Positions 23,670 to 30,043 of a stretch of DNA of 36,748 nucleotides are shown piece after piece. This stretch comes from Acidobacteriota bacterium (GTDB lineage: Bacteria; Acidobacteriota; Terriglobia; Acidiferrales; UBA7541): assembly GCA_016201285.1 (NCBI GenBank), contig JACQDE010000035.1, forward strand, positions 1-36,748. Reading direction: 5' to 3'. The translations under genes and the position numbers were made by a program. The stretch's first letter is position 1, and the number at the start of each line of letters is the position of its first letter. Below the pieces are notes generated by a model, which ran no database searches, was not told where the DNA came from, and saw nothing but the letters and a program-made list of their open reading frames with translations.

Positions 23670-24199
23670 ATCTGCTTCTTCTTTTTCGCTGCCTTTTTCG
23701 GAGCGGATGCAGACTTCGCGATGGGCGTGACGATCATGCCCGCCGACGCCAGCTTGAACACGCGCACCCGCGACACCCGCGCGTTCTGCTTGATCAGCAC
23801 GCCCATGATATCCACGTGCAGCAGCGCTTCCACCGGCGCCACGCGCCCGCGCACGAAGATGGGCACGTGCGACACCCCCGCGCGCAGCAGCCGCTCGTCG
23901 GCTTCGAGCAGCCCCATTTCATCCGCGGCCAGCTCTAGCGTCTCGTTGAACTCGACGAAGTAACAGCCCTTGCCCAGTTCCCACCACAGGTACTTGTCTT
24001 CGGGATTTCGCCGCAGTGGCGTCACCGCGATGCGGCCCGCCGGCATGTACTCCCCGCCGCCGAAGTCCACGCGCCCGATCGGGTCCACCGCAAACACGTT
24101 TTTCACCGTCAGGCCCACGGCGTACCCGTGCACCTGATGCTTGGCGCTGATCATTCCCGTAACGCGGGATGCTGCTTCCTTGCCACTCAGAGGTTCCAT
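23663..24199 (-). CDS. dUTPase/dCTP-deaminase-like fold protein, function unknown
   Basis: A 178-residue protein; ATG 24199 has AGGAG 8 nt upstream. The central part (KGCYFVEFNETLELAADEMG followed by LLEADERLLRAG) and the later GVLIKQNARVSRVRVFKL resemble the beta-strand framework of the trimeric dUTPase/dCTP deaminase superfamily. The usual catalytic motifs (RSS, the GxIDxxYxG motif) are altered: LLEADERLLR stands where a dCTP deaminase has the RSSLLR type sequence. The last 18 residues are Lys/Ala-rich and may bind nucleic acid. I would call it a superfamily member of unknown activity. Lies convergent to the operon upstream and 208 nt from nth. Confidence 0.55.
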   Translation of the reverse strand: MEPLSGKEAASRVTGMISAKHQVHGYAVGLTVKNVFAVDPIGRVDFGGGEYMPAGRIAVTPLRRNPEDKYLWWELGKGCYFVEFNETLELAADEMGLLEADERLLRAGVSHVPIFVRGRVAPVEALLHVDIMGVLIKQNARVSRVRVFKLASAGMIVTPIAKSASAPKKAAKKKKQMR

Positions 24200-24407
24200 G
24201 CGGTGCTCTCCTGCGCGGCGCTCTCGACTTCCATCCAGCTTGCCGGAACTATATCGCGCCCCGCACCATGCGACAACAATGTTTCCGAATACTGGGACTG
24301 GGGATCAGCGCTGGACTCGCGAATCCGCACCACCTGCCACCTCCTATCAACTATAGACGATTGACTATCGACCGCCGCTCGCTGAGCGCTGACAACTGAC
24401 AACTCCT

Positions 24408-25112
24408 TCACACCGTCTTCTCCTTCGAATAACAAATCTCCCTCAGCGCGCACTCCACACACCGCGGCTTGCGCGCTGCGCACACCCGCCGCCCGTGCCA
24501 GATGATTTGGTGCGAAAACAGAATCCACCGGCCTTCCGGGATCACCCGGATCAAGTCCTGCTCGATTTTCTTCGGATCTTTTTGTTTCGAGAGGTCCAGC
24601 CGTCCCGACAGCCGCATCACGTGCGTGTCCACCACCACGCCCGACGCAATCCCGTACGCCGTGCCCAGCACCACGTTCGCTGTCTTCCGCGCCACGCCGG
24701 GCAGCGTCAGCAGCTCGTCCATCGTGCGCGGCACTTTCCCGCCGAACTCTTCCACGATCTTCTTGCTCGCGCCCAGGATGGACTTCGTCTTGTTCCGGAA
24801 AAATCCTGTCGGACGGATGTCCTGCTCGAGCTCACGCGGATTCGCGTAGGCAAACGCCTCCGGCGACGTGTATTTCTGAAACAGCGTCCGCGTCACCTGG
24901 TTCACGCGCTCGTCAGTGCACTGCGCCGAAAGAATCGTCGCCACCAGCAACTGAAACGGATTCTTGTGCAGCAGCTCGCACTCCGCCGCCGGATACGCCT
25001 CATCCAGTTTTTCCAAGATGGCCCGCACGCGGTGCGGATGCCTGCCCGTCTCGTCCGCCGCCCGCGCCGGCGATTTTGTCTTCGTTTTCGCTTTTTGTTT
25101 TTTCGCCGTCAT
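24408..25112 (-). CDS. nth: Endonuclease III
   Basis: A 234-residue bifunctional DNA glycosylase/AP lyase that removes oxidised pyrimidines in base-excision repair. The helix-hairpin-helix is LPGVARKTANVVLG with catalytic Lys143, and Asp162 lies in VVDTHV. The C-terminal [4Fe-4S] loop Cys211-X6-Cys218-X2-Cys221-X5-Cys227 is intact. A basic N-terminal tail (KKQKAKTKTKS) precedes the core. The frame continues to 25445, but ATG 25112 is chosen as the first start before homology; it has no Shine-Dalgarno. An extended -10 (TGCTATAGT, minus strand, 25122-25130) ends 9 nt before it, so the transcript may have almost no leader. Confidence 0.93.
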   Translation of the reverse strand: MTAKKQKAKTKTKSPARAADETGRHPHRVRAILEKLDEAYPAAECELLHKNPFQLLVATILSAQCTDERVNQVTRTLFQKYTSPEAFAYANPRELEQDIRPTGFFRNKTKSILGASKKIVEEFGGKVPRTMDELLTLPGVARKTANVVLGTAYGIASGVVVDTHVMRLSGRLDLSKQKDPKKIEQDLIRVIPEGRWILFSHQIIWHGRRVCAARKPRCVECALREICYSKEKTV

Positions 25113-25121
25113 CGCCGCAAA

Positions 25122-25130
25122 ACTATAGCA
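25122..25130 (-). promoter_or_regulatory. Extended -10 promoter for nth
   Basis: The minus strand reads TGCTATAGT. The -10 ends 9 nt before ATG 25112, placing the expected start of transcription only 2-3 nt upstream of the codon. Confidence 0.4.
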
Positions 25131-25151
25131 TACGCGCGCGTTTTGAATGGT

Positions 25152-25214
25152 CGTAGGGGCGGCCCCCTGTGGCCGCCCTGTCGTCACACGGGCGCGCACG
25201 AGGCGCGCCCCTAC
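25152..25214. repeat. GTAGGGGCG inverted repeat element between nth and rdgB
   Basis: CGTAGGGGCGGCCCCCTGTG ... AGGCGCGCCCCTAC: GTAGGGGCG at the left (25153-25161) is matched by CGCCCCTAC at the right (25206-25214), with a GGCGGCC.../GGCCGCC hairpin inside. The right end meets the rdgB stop codon (TAG, minus strand). Same family as the units at 16274-16560. Confidence 0.65.
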
Positions 25215-25813
25215 CTTGATTCTTCGATGAACGCCATCAACTTCCGAAACGCTCCGCCGCGGTGGCTGAATTTGTTTTTTTCTTCCCGCGGAATCTCGGC
25301 AAATGTTTTCCCCAGCGGCTCGTAGAGGAACAACGGATCGTACCCGAATCCGCCTCCGCCGCGCGGCGCGTCCAGCAGCACGCCTTCGACAAAATCCGAA
25401 AACACCGCAATAATCTTTCCCGCCTGCGCCAGCGCCTGCACGCACACAAACCGCGCCCGCCGTTCCTCGCCGCTCTTCCCGCGCAACTCTTCGAGCAGTT
25501 TCTTGACGCGCTCGGCGTCGCTCGCGCCTGGCCCCGCGTAGCGCGCCGACTTCGGCCCCGGCGCCCCGCCCAGCGCCGGCACCACCAATCCGGAATCATC
25601 CGCAATCACTGGCAGCGCCGCGTGCCGGCTGTAGTGCAGCGCTTTCCCCGCGGCGTTCTCCGCGAACGTCGGCGCACTCTCTTCAAAGGCGGGAAGGGAA
25701 TCGTTCTCAGGAAAAAGTTGCAATTCGATCACGTGGCCCGCGGCCAGCGCCTGATACTCGCGCAGCTTCCCCGCATTGGACGACGCGACGACGAGCCTAA
25801 CGGGGCTTGCCAC
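25211..25813 (-). CDS. rdgB: XTP/dITP diphosphatase (HAM1/RdgB family)
   Basis: A 200-residue housecleaning pyrophosphatase that hydrolyses dITP, dXTP and ITP to the monophosphates, preventing misincorporation. Family blocks are present: [14 protein letters not shown] near the N-terminus, [11 protein letters not shown] (metal-binding Asp), [12 protein letters not shown] and [19 protein letters not shown]. The only suitable start is GTG 25813, which overlaps the 3' end of the RNase PH gene by 17 nt. The rph-rdgB pairing is common in bacteria and indicates co-transcription. Confidence 0.93.
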   Translation of the reverse strand: MASPVRLVVASSNAGKLREYQALAAGHVIELQLFPENDSLPAFEESAPTFAENAAGKALHYSRHAALPVIADDSGLVVPALGGAPGPKSARYAGPGASDAERVKKLLEELRGKSGEERRARFVCVQALAQAGKIIAVFSDFVEGVLLDAPRGGGGFGYDPLFLYEPLGKTFAEIPREEKNKFSHRGGAFRKLMAFIEESR

Positions 25814-26534
25814 TGAAGTCCATTTGCAGCAGCGACTGCTGTTGCTCGGTCAGGTTGCGGATGCCCGCCGACGCCAGCACCAGCAGCCGCTGTAAGTCCT
25901 CGCTCGAATACGGCCGCCCTTCGGCGGTGGCCTGGATTTCGACAAATTGTCCGCTGCCGGTCATCACCACGTTCATGTCCACTTCGGCGCGCGAGTCTTC
26001 TTCGTAGTTCAAGTCCAGCAGCAGCTCGCCGCCGACGATGCCCACGCTGGTTGCCGCGACGCTGTCGCGCAGCGGCAGCTTTTTCAGAATCCCCGCCGCC
26101 ACCAGCCGCTCCAAACCCAGCGCCAGCGCGAGGAACGCTCCTGTGATGGACGCCGTGCGCGTCCCGCCGTCCGCCTGGATCACGTCGCAATCGATCCACG
26201 CTGTGCGCTCGCCGAATTTTTCCAGGTCCATCACCGCGCGCAGCGATCTGCCGATCAGTCGCTGGATTTCGAGCGTCCGCCCCGTCTGTTTCCCGCGCGC
26301 GGCCTCGCGCGGCGTGCGCCTGTCGGTGGCCCGCGGCAGCATTCCGTACTCGCTCGTTACCCAGCCCTTCCCGCTGCCCTTCACGAACGACGGCACGCCG
26401 TCATCCAGCGTGCACGTGCAGATTACGCGCGTGTTGCCGATTTCGATTAGCACGCTGCCCTCGGCCGTGGTCACGAAGTCCGGCGTGATTTTGACCGCTC
26501 GCAGTTGATTCGCTGCTCGTCCGTCGGATCGCAG
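25797..26534 (-). CDS. rph: Ribonuclease PH, apparent CTG start
   Basis: A phosphorolytic 3'-5' exoribonuclease that trims tRNA 3' ends, active as a ring-shaped hexamer. Conserved blocks: [71 protein letters not shown] and DLNYEEDS. The canonical N-terminus (M-R-x-D-G-R) is clearly encoded upstream as [20 protein letters not shown], in frame, beginning with CTG at 26534. There is no ATG, GTG or TTG in frame for it, but GGGAG lies 6 nt before this CTG. Starting at the GTG at 26474 would remove 20 conserved residues. With CTG the length is 245 residues, normal for the family. The region just upstream is a dispersed GTAGCGCGGGC repeat. Confidence 0.88.
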   Translation of the reverse strand: MRSDGRAANQLRAVKITPDFVTTAEGSVLIEIGNTRVICTCTLDDGVPSFVKGSGKGWVTSEYGMLPRATDRRTPREAARGKQTGRTLEIQRLIGRSLRAVMDLEKFGERTAWIDCDVIQADGGTRTASITGAFLALALGLERLVAAGILKKLPLRDSVAATSVGIVGGELLLDLNYEEDSRAEVDMNVVMTGSGQFVEIQATAEGRPYSSEDLQRLLVLASAGIRNLTEQQQSLLQMDFSGKPR

Positions 26535-26544
26535 TTGGGTCTCC

Positions 26545-26571
26545 CGTAGCGCGGGCTTTATGCCCGTGCCA
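26545..26571. repeat. GTAGCGCGGGC repeat beside the rph ribosome-binding site
   Basis: CGTAGCGCGGGCTTTATGCC followed by CGTGCCAC forms a GCGGGC/GCCCGT hairpin around TTTAT. It fills the short gap between the GerMN stop (26574) and the rph Shine-Dalgarno. It belongs to the GTAG-GGCG family. Confidence 0.55.
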
Positions 26572-26573
26572 CT

Positions 26574-27248
26574 TCACCGCGGCAGTTTGACCGCGCCGCC
26601 GGACGCTGTCAACTTTCCCGCCGCGGGCTTCTCCGGCGCGGGTGCCGCCGGCGGTTCAGCCGCGGGCGGCTCGAGCGCGAAGAACCCGCTCAAATCCAGA
26701 TGCCCCGCCAGCGTTTCCGCCTCCTGCCCGTGGATCAAAATCTTCAGCCGCGTCAAGCCCGGCACGTTGGCTTCGAGCGTCCGCGCTATCGAATGCGCCG
26801 CCAATTGCTCGCTCAGGATTCCCGATGGCGTGCCCGTGGAGAGCTCGCCGGAAAAATCGGCGATGGCCGTGCCGTCAGGCAGCACGTAGAACTCGATCAA
26901 CGTTGCGTCCGCCGGCAGCGTGCGCAGCTCCGGCGCGGGCGGCCCGGTAATCAGCGTGTTCAGCACTTGCTTCGCGCGCTGCACCGCGTCGGCGGAAAGC
27001 GCCAGCTCGTATTCCACCGGCTTGAGCGTCCCCGGCGTCTCCGCGGACGCCCAGAAAATCTTTGCTTTTACTTTTTTATCGCTCGGCGTGGCGATGGGCG
27101 GCTGCATCACTTCGCGCCGCGCCTGCTCTTCGGTCCGCGCCGGCTGCGCCAGCCGTAGGACGCGCTCGAGCAGCCCGCGGAAGTAAATCCCGCCGAGCGC
27201 CACGCCCAGCAGCAGCACCGCGACAAAAATCTTCAGCGCCCGCGACAT
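26574..27248 (-). CDS. Membrane-anchored GerMN-domain protein
   Basis: A 224-residue protein with an N-terminal anchor (ALKIFVAVLLLGVALGGIYF). A single GerMN (sporulation/spore germination) domain follows (residues about 65-180: KAKIFWASAETPGTLKPVEY, VLNTLITGPPAPELRTLPAD, TAIADFSGELSTGTPSG). The C-terminal tail is Pro/Ala-rich. GerMN domains are found in cell-envelope proteins and are proposed to bind peptidoglycan or protein partners. ATG 27248 shares one base with the TGA of the upstream amidase (TGATG), so translation is coupled. With the amidase it probably acts at the cell wall. Confidence 0.82.
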   Translation of the reverse strand: MSRALKIFVAVLLLGVALGGIYFRGLLERVLRLAQPARTEEQARREVMQPPIATPSDKKVKAKIFWASAETPGTLKPVEYELALSADAVQRAKQVLNTLITGPPAPELRTLPADATLIEFYVLPDGTAIADFSGELSTGTPSGILSEQLAAHSIARTLEANVPGLTRLKILIHGQEAETLAGHLDLSGFFALEPPAAEPPAAPAPEKPAAGKLTASGGAVKLPR

Positions 27249-27976
27249 CAATTCGCTCCCGCTTCATACGCCGCTTTGAACGCCGCCACCGCGCGCGCCA
27301 CCGCTTCCGCCAGCGCCGGAGCCGCCTGGTCGAGCGGCTTACGGTCCGCCACCGCCACGCTCGCCAGTTCCACCGCCACCGCCGGCGCCGCCACCGTGCG
27401 CAACTGCCGCACCGCCACCGCCTGCGGCACTTCCCTCGATCCGCGGAGTTTTTGTCCGAGCTGCACCTGGAGAAGTTCCGCCAGCTTGCGGCTCGGCGCC
27501 GCATACGGCTGCTGCGCCTCCTGCCAGCGCGCCAGCGGCCGTCCCGAAGCTTCGGGACCCGGCTTTGTCTCGCTTGTGGGTGCGGCAGGCATGTAGAACG
27601 CCATCGCCGTTCCCGCCGCGCCCGTGGACGCGATGTGCAGGCTGACGAACACCGCGCCGCGCTGCCCGTTGGCGATGGCCGCGCGCTCGTCGAACGTCGG
27701 GCTTTCGTCCGCCTGTCGCGTCAGCACCACCTGAAAACCCCGCCGCTCGAGCTGCGCCTGCACCACTCGCGCCAGCGCCAGCGTCACATCTTTTTCAACG
27801 ATGCCGCTCTCTCCGCGCGCCCCGGCGTCCGTGCCGCCGTGCGCCGCGTCCAGCACCACCACGCTCAGCGCTTGCTGCACTACGGGCGTCGGCCCCGCCC
27901 CCGGCGGAGCCGCCTGCTGCGCCAGCAGCGCCGCCGCCGCTAGGCACAACAGTCCTGCGCTGAGAGTTGTTTTCAC
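27248..27976 (-). CDS. N-acetylmuramoyl-L-alanine amidase (Amidase_3), exported
   Basis: From GTG 27976 the product has 242 residues, starting with a signal peptide (KTTLSAGLLCLAAAALLAQQ). The zinc amidase core shows VVLDAAHGGTDAG (His ligand), IVEKDVTLALA (Glu ligand), VFVSLHIAS (His ligand) and VAVELASVAV (catalytic Glu). It cleaves the amide bond between MurNAc and the stem peptide in the periplasm, usually for cell separation. An earlier start at 28039 is open but adds a non-secretory leader, and no clear Shine-Dalgarno marks either. Codons around 27541-27558 contain a dispersed palindrome (GTCCCGAAGCTTCGGGAC) translated as part of a Gly/Pro-rich insert between strands. Confidence 0.85.
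   Translation of the reverse strand: MKTTLSAGLLCLAAAALLAQQAAPPGAGPTPVVQQALSVVVLDAAHGGTDAGARGESGIVEKDVTLALARVVQAQLERRGFQVVLTRQADESPTFDERAAIANGQRGAVFVSLHIASTGAAGTAMAFYMPAAPTSETKPGPEASGRPLARWQEAQQPYAAPSRKLAELLQVQLGQKLRGSREVPQAVAVRQLRTVAAPAVAVELASVAVADRKPLDQAAPALAEAVARAVAAFKAAYEAGAN
27541..27558. repeat. 18-bp perfect palindrome inside the amidase gene
   Basis: GTCCCGAAGCTTCGGGAC is fully self-complementary and resembles the intergenic hairpins at 28047-28062 (TCCCGAAGGTTCGGGA) and 16475-16502. It lies in the coding region within a non-conserved loop. Confidence 0.7.
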
Positions 27977-28151
27977 TGGCCGCACGGAAACGAGAATACC
28001 AGAAAACCCGCGCTCTGTTGGGCAACGTCCGCTCGCCACTCGTTACTCCCGAAGGTTCGGGACCACTTGCCACTGTTTTTACACTGAGGCGGGGGGAGTG
28101 CCCCGGTCCGACAATCGCTGTGAGGGGAACCCCTCGCGTGAAAGTTCGTCT

Positions 28152-28182
28152 TTGACAGACTGCCTTAATTAGCGTATATACG
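28152..28182 (+). promoter_or_regulatory. brnTA promoter with palindromic operator
   Basis: TTGACA (28152-28157), 17-nt spacer, TATATA (28175-28180). The perfect palindrome CGTATATACG (28173-28182) covers the -10 and is a likely site for BrnA, a ribbon-helix-helix autorepressor. ATG 28187 lies 6 nt after the -10, so the message is predicted to be leaderless. Confidence 0.75.
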
Positions 28183-28186
28183 AAAA

Positions 28187-28468
28187 ATGTTCTCGTGGGA
28201 CGCCCGGAAGGCCCTGAGGAACTACGAAAAGCACGGCGTCCCCTTCGAGGAGGCAGCGACGGTCTTTGGCGACGCCGATGCCCTGGATTGGGAGGATTTG
28301 GATCATGCGCAGCCGGAGCGTCGCTGGAAGAGACTTGGATTTTCCGTGCAGGGCCGCGTCCTGCTCGTTGTCTACACCTTGCGGAGGTTGAAAAATGGGA
28401 CGGAGACGATTCGCATCATCAGCGCGCGACAAGCGAGCGGCAAGGAGCGCCAGGCCTATGCCGGATAG
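28187..28468 (+). CDS. brnT: BrnT-family toxin
   Basis: A 93-residue RelE-fold ribonuclease toxin of the BrnTA type II system. Family blocks are clear: FSWDARKALRNYEKHGVPFE, EAATVFGDADAL, RRWKRLGFSVQGRVLLVVYT and the terminal TIRIISARQASGKER. In Brucella, BrnT cleaves RNA and is induced by stress; the same is assumed here. The toxin gene comes first, as is normal for this family, and the antitoxin start overlaps its end by 11 nt. No Shine-Dalgarno is seen before ATG 28187. Confidence 0.9.
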   Translation: MFSWDARKALRNYEKHGVPFEEAATVFGDADALDWEDLDHAQPERRWKRLGFSVQGRVLLVVYTLRRLKNGTETIRIISARQASGKERQAYAG

Positions 28469-28703
28469 CCGCATCGATTTCTCGGATATCCCGGAGTCCA
28501 CCCGCGAAGAGCTGAAGCGCGCCCGCCGCGTCGGTCGCTCCGTGGGACGGCCGAAGACGGGCAACGCGAAGCAACTCATCGCCATTCGCATCGCTCCGCG
28601 TCTCCTCGCGCAACTCCGCCGCCTCGCCGCGAAACAAGCCAAGCCGTACCAGACGCTGATCCACGAACTCCTCGAACGCGCCGCCAGAAAGAAAGTCGCC
28701 TAG
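28458..28703 (+). CDS. brnA: BrnA-family antitoxin
   Basis: An 81-residue protein beginning MPDSRIDFSDIPE. The C-terminal half (LIAIRIAPRLLAQLRRLAAK followed by PYQTLIHELLERAAR) is the ribbon-helix-helix DNA-binding/dimerisation domain of BrnA antitoxins. It neutralises BrnT and represses the operon through DNA binding. ATG 28458 lies inside the toxin gene, with AAGGAG about 13 nt upstream; the frame extends back to 28395 but without homology. Confidence 0.88.
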   Translation: MPDSRIDFSDIPESTREELKRARRVGRSVGRPKTGNAKQLIAIRIAPRLLAQLRRLAAKQAKPYQTLIHELLERAARKKVA

Positions 28704-28942
28704 ACGGCACACCAACGGTTTCGAGCAAAATCCTCCACAGTTTTCGGGTGGGAAGACTTGCTTCCTCTATCCAATAGCGGGTTTGGTGGAGGCGGGGGGA
28801 GTCGGAATATTCACGGGTCTTGATAACACGCAACTTATTGAAATTGCGAAACGACCAAAACGCTCGAAACCGCACAATGGCCCCCAACTGGAACGTAACT
28901 GGAACGCGGGCCATCAACGCAGGCGGCGGGCCCCGCTCGGAT
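28704..28942. other. 239-nt spacer, nothing recognised
   Basis: Several short open frames cross this stretch on both strands, but none shows a family motif, a ribosome-binding site or sensible composition. Confidence 0.4.
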
Positions 28943-29300
28943 TTAGCCTTGCTCGTCCTCAAGGTCGAAGATGTACTCAGACCGGAAGAGGTAGAGCTGG
29001 CGAGCTCGCCGACAAAGCTGGCGGTAAAAGAAGGCGTCGTAGTCCGGCCGCCAGGTGATTTGAGCAACGGTGCGCGTCCGCGTCCCGCTTCGGCTCAATT
29101 TCGATTTCACACCCTGAATACCAGCCCTTCTCGAGTTGGATGACCCAACGCCACCGTCCGGGTCTTTCCTTCTTTTCCATGCGAGTTGCGTGCCCCACGC
29201 AGAGCTCGGTTGCGCGAGCGCGCATTCGCGCGGCGTAAAGCTCAAAAAGCTGCCGGTTATCAAGCGACGGTCTCTCGAAGCCAATCTCAAACTCGGTCAC
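28943..29300 (-). pseudogene. Frameshifted small gene, second of a two-gene module
   Basis: The minus strand reads well from GTG 29300 (MTEFEIGFERPSLDNRQLFE ... WRWVIQLEKGWYSGCEIEIE) to about 29090, where the frame degenerates. Coding character resumes in another frame (TVAQITWRPDYDAFFYRQLC ... FRSEYIFDLEDE) to TAA 28943. One indel in a run resembling GGGACGCGGACGCGC (about 29073-29090) would join the halves into a protein of about 119 residues. The start overlaps the upstream gene's stop as GTGA, so they were translationally coupled. I do not recognise the family. It could also be a sequencing error. Confidence 0.5.
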
Positions 29301-29955
29301 CGGTGGGTCCTCATTGCTTCACGGCTGCGATTCAGGGCCAGGTACCGCCTCATCATCCTGAGCGAAGACCATTTCAGTTCGAGCTTTCGGTCTTGCCTTA
29401 CGGACAAATCCACGCAATCTTTGTGCTGGTCGCAATACGGCACGCCGCTGACTGTGCCGCTCATCGCCCGAACTCGGCCAAGGGCCAGCGCCGCGACATT
29501 CATGCTCGTGGATTTGAGTTCGTCGTAGCGGGTCGGTGCGGCTCCACGCGCCACACACGCGTTCGGCCATGCGGCGCCATCAAAAACGGGCGCCACAAAC
29601 TTGGGAGTTTCGCTGATGGTGTCGGGAGGCATCGCGCGCACCGGAGTTCCTTTTTCTCGTCCTCAATTGCTGATCCGATGTTGCGATGCCCGCAAAACCC
29701 GCAGGTCGCCACTTTCGAGTTTGGCAGGAACAGCAACGCCAGAAAGAAAGCCGCGCCGAGGCCGAACACGACGGCCCAGAACATGTGCTCGCTGACGTAG
29801 AGTGCGAATGCGATTGCTCCTCATGCGAGCGCAAGCGCGGCCTGCGCCAACCTCGCTTTCCATACTTCGGCCGGCGTCATGTCTGCCAGAGGACTCACGG
29901 TGGTTAGGACCGGTAGATCGGCCTCATTTTTGGGGTTGAACTCGCTTTTCCTCAT
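29297..29955 (-). pseudogene. Membrane zinc-ribbon protein gene with internal TGA and a frameshift
   Basis: ATG 29955 is preceded by AGAGGAG. The reading frame gives MRKSEFNPKNEADLPVLTTV to WKARLAQAALALA, then an in-frame TGA at 29821-29823. The same frame continues at once with GAIAFALYVSEHMFWAVVFG and LGAAFFLALLFLPN, completing two membrane helices. A zinc-ribbon pair follows (CGFCGHRN and LRCARC). Near 29610-29640 coding moves to another frame (ISETPKFVAPVFDG ... VPYCDQHKDCVDLS ... SLRMMRRYLALN) and ends TGA 29297. The total length, 659 nt, is one base short of a multiple of three, consistent with a single deletion. Two lesions argue for a decayed gene. Family unknown. Confidence 0.6.
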
Positions 29956-30043
29956 AGCGCTGCTCACTCCTCTTACCTTCGCCGTTGTTGCTAATTATTG
30001 TGGAGAAGTGGAACCATAATCCCCGATCGCAAGCCCTCCTCTT

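Noticed and set aside
28576..29067. 163-codon minus-strand open frame
   Set aside because: Ser/Arg-rich translation without motif; overlaps the brnA coding end and the frameshifted small gene in the wrong frame.
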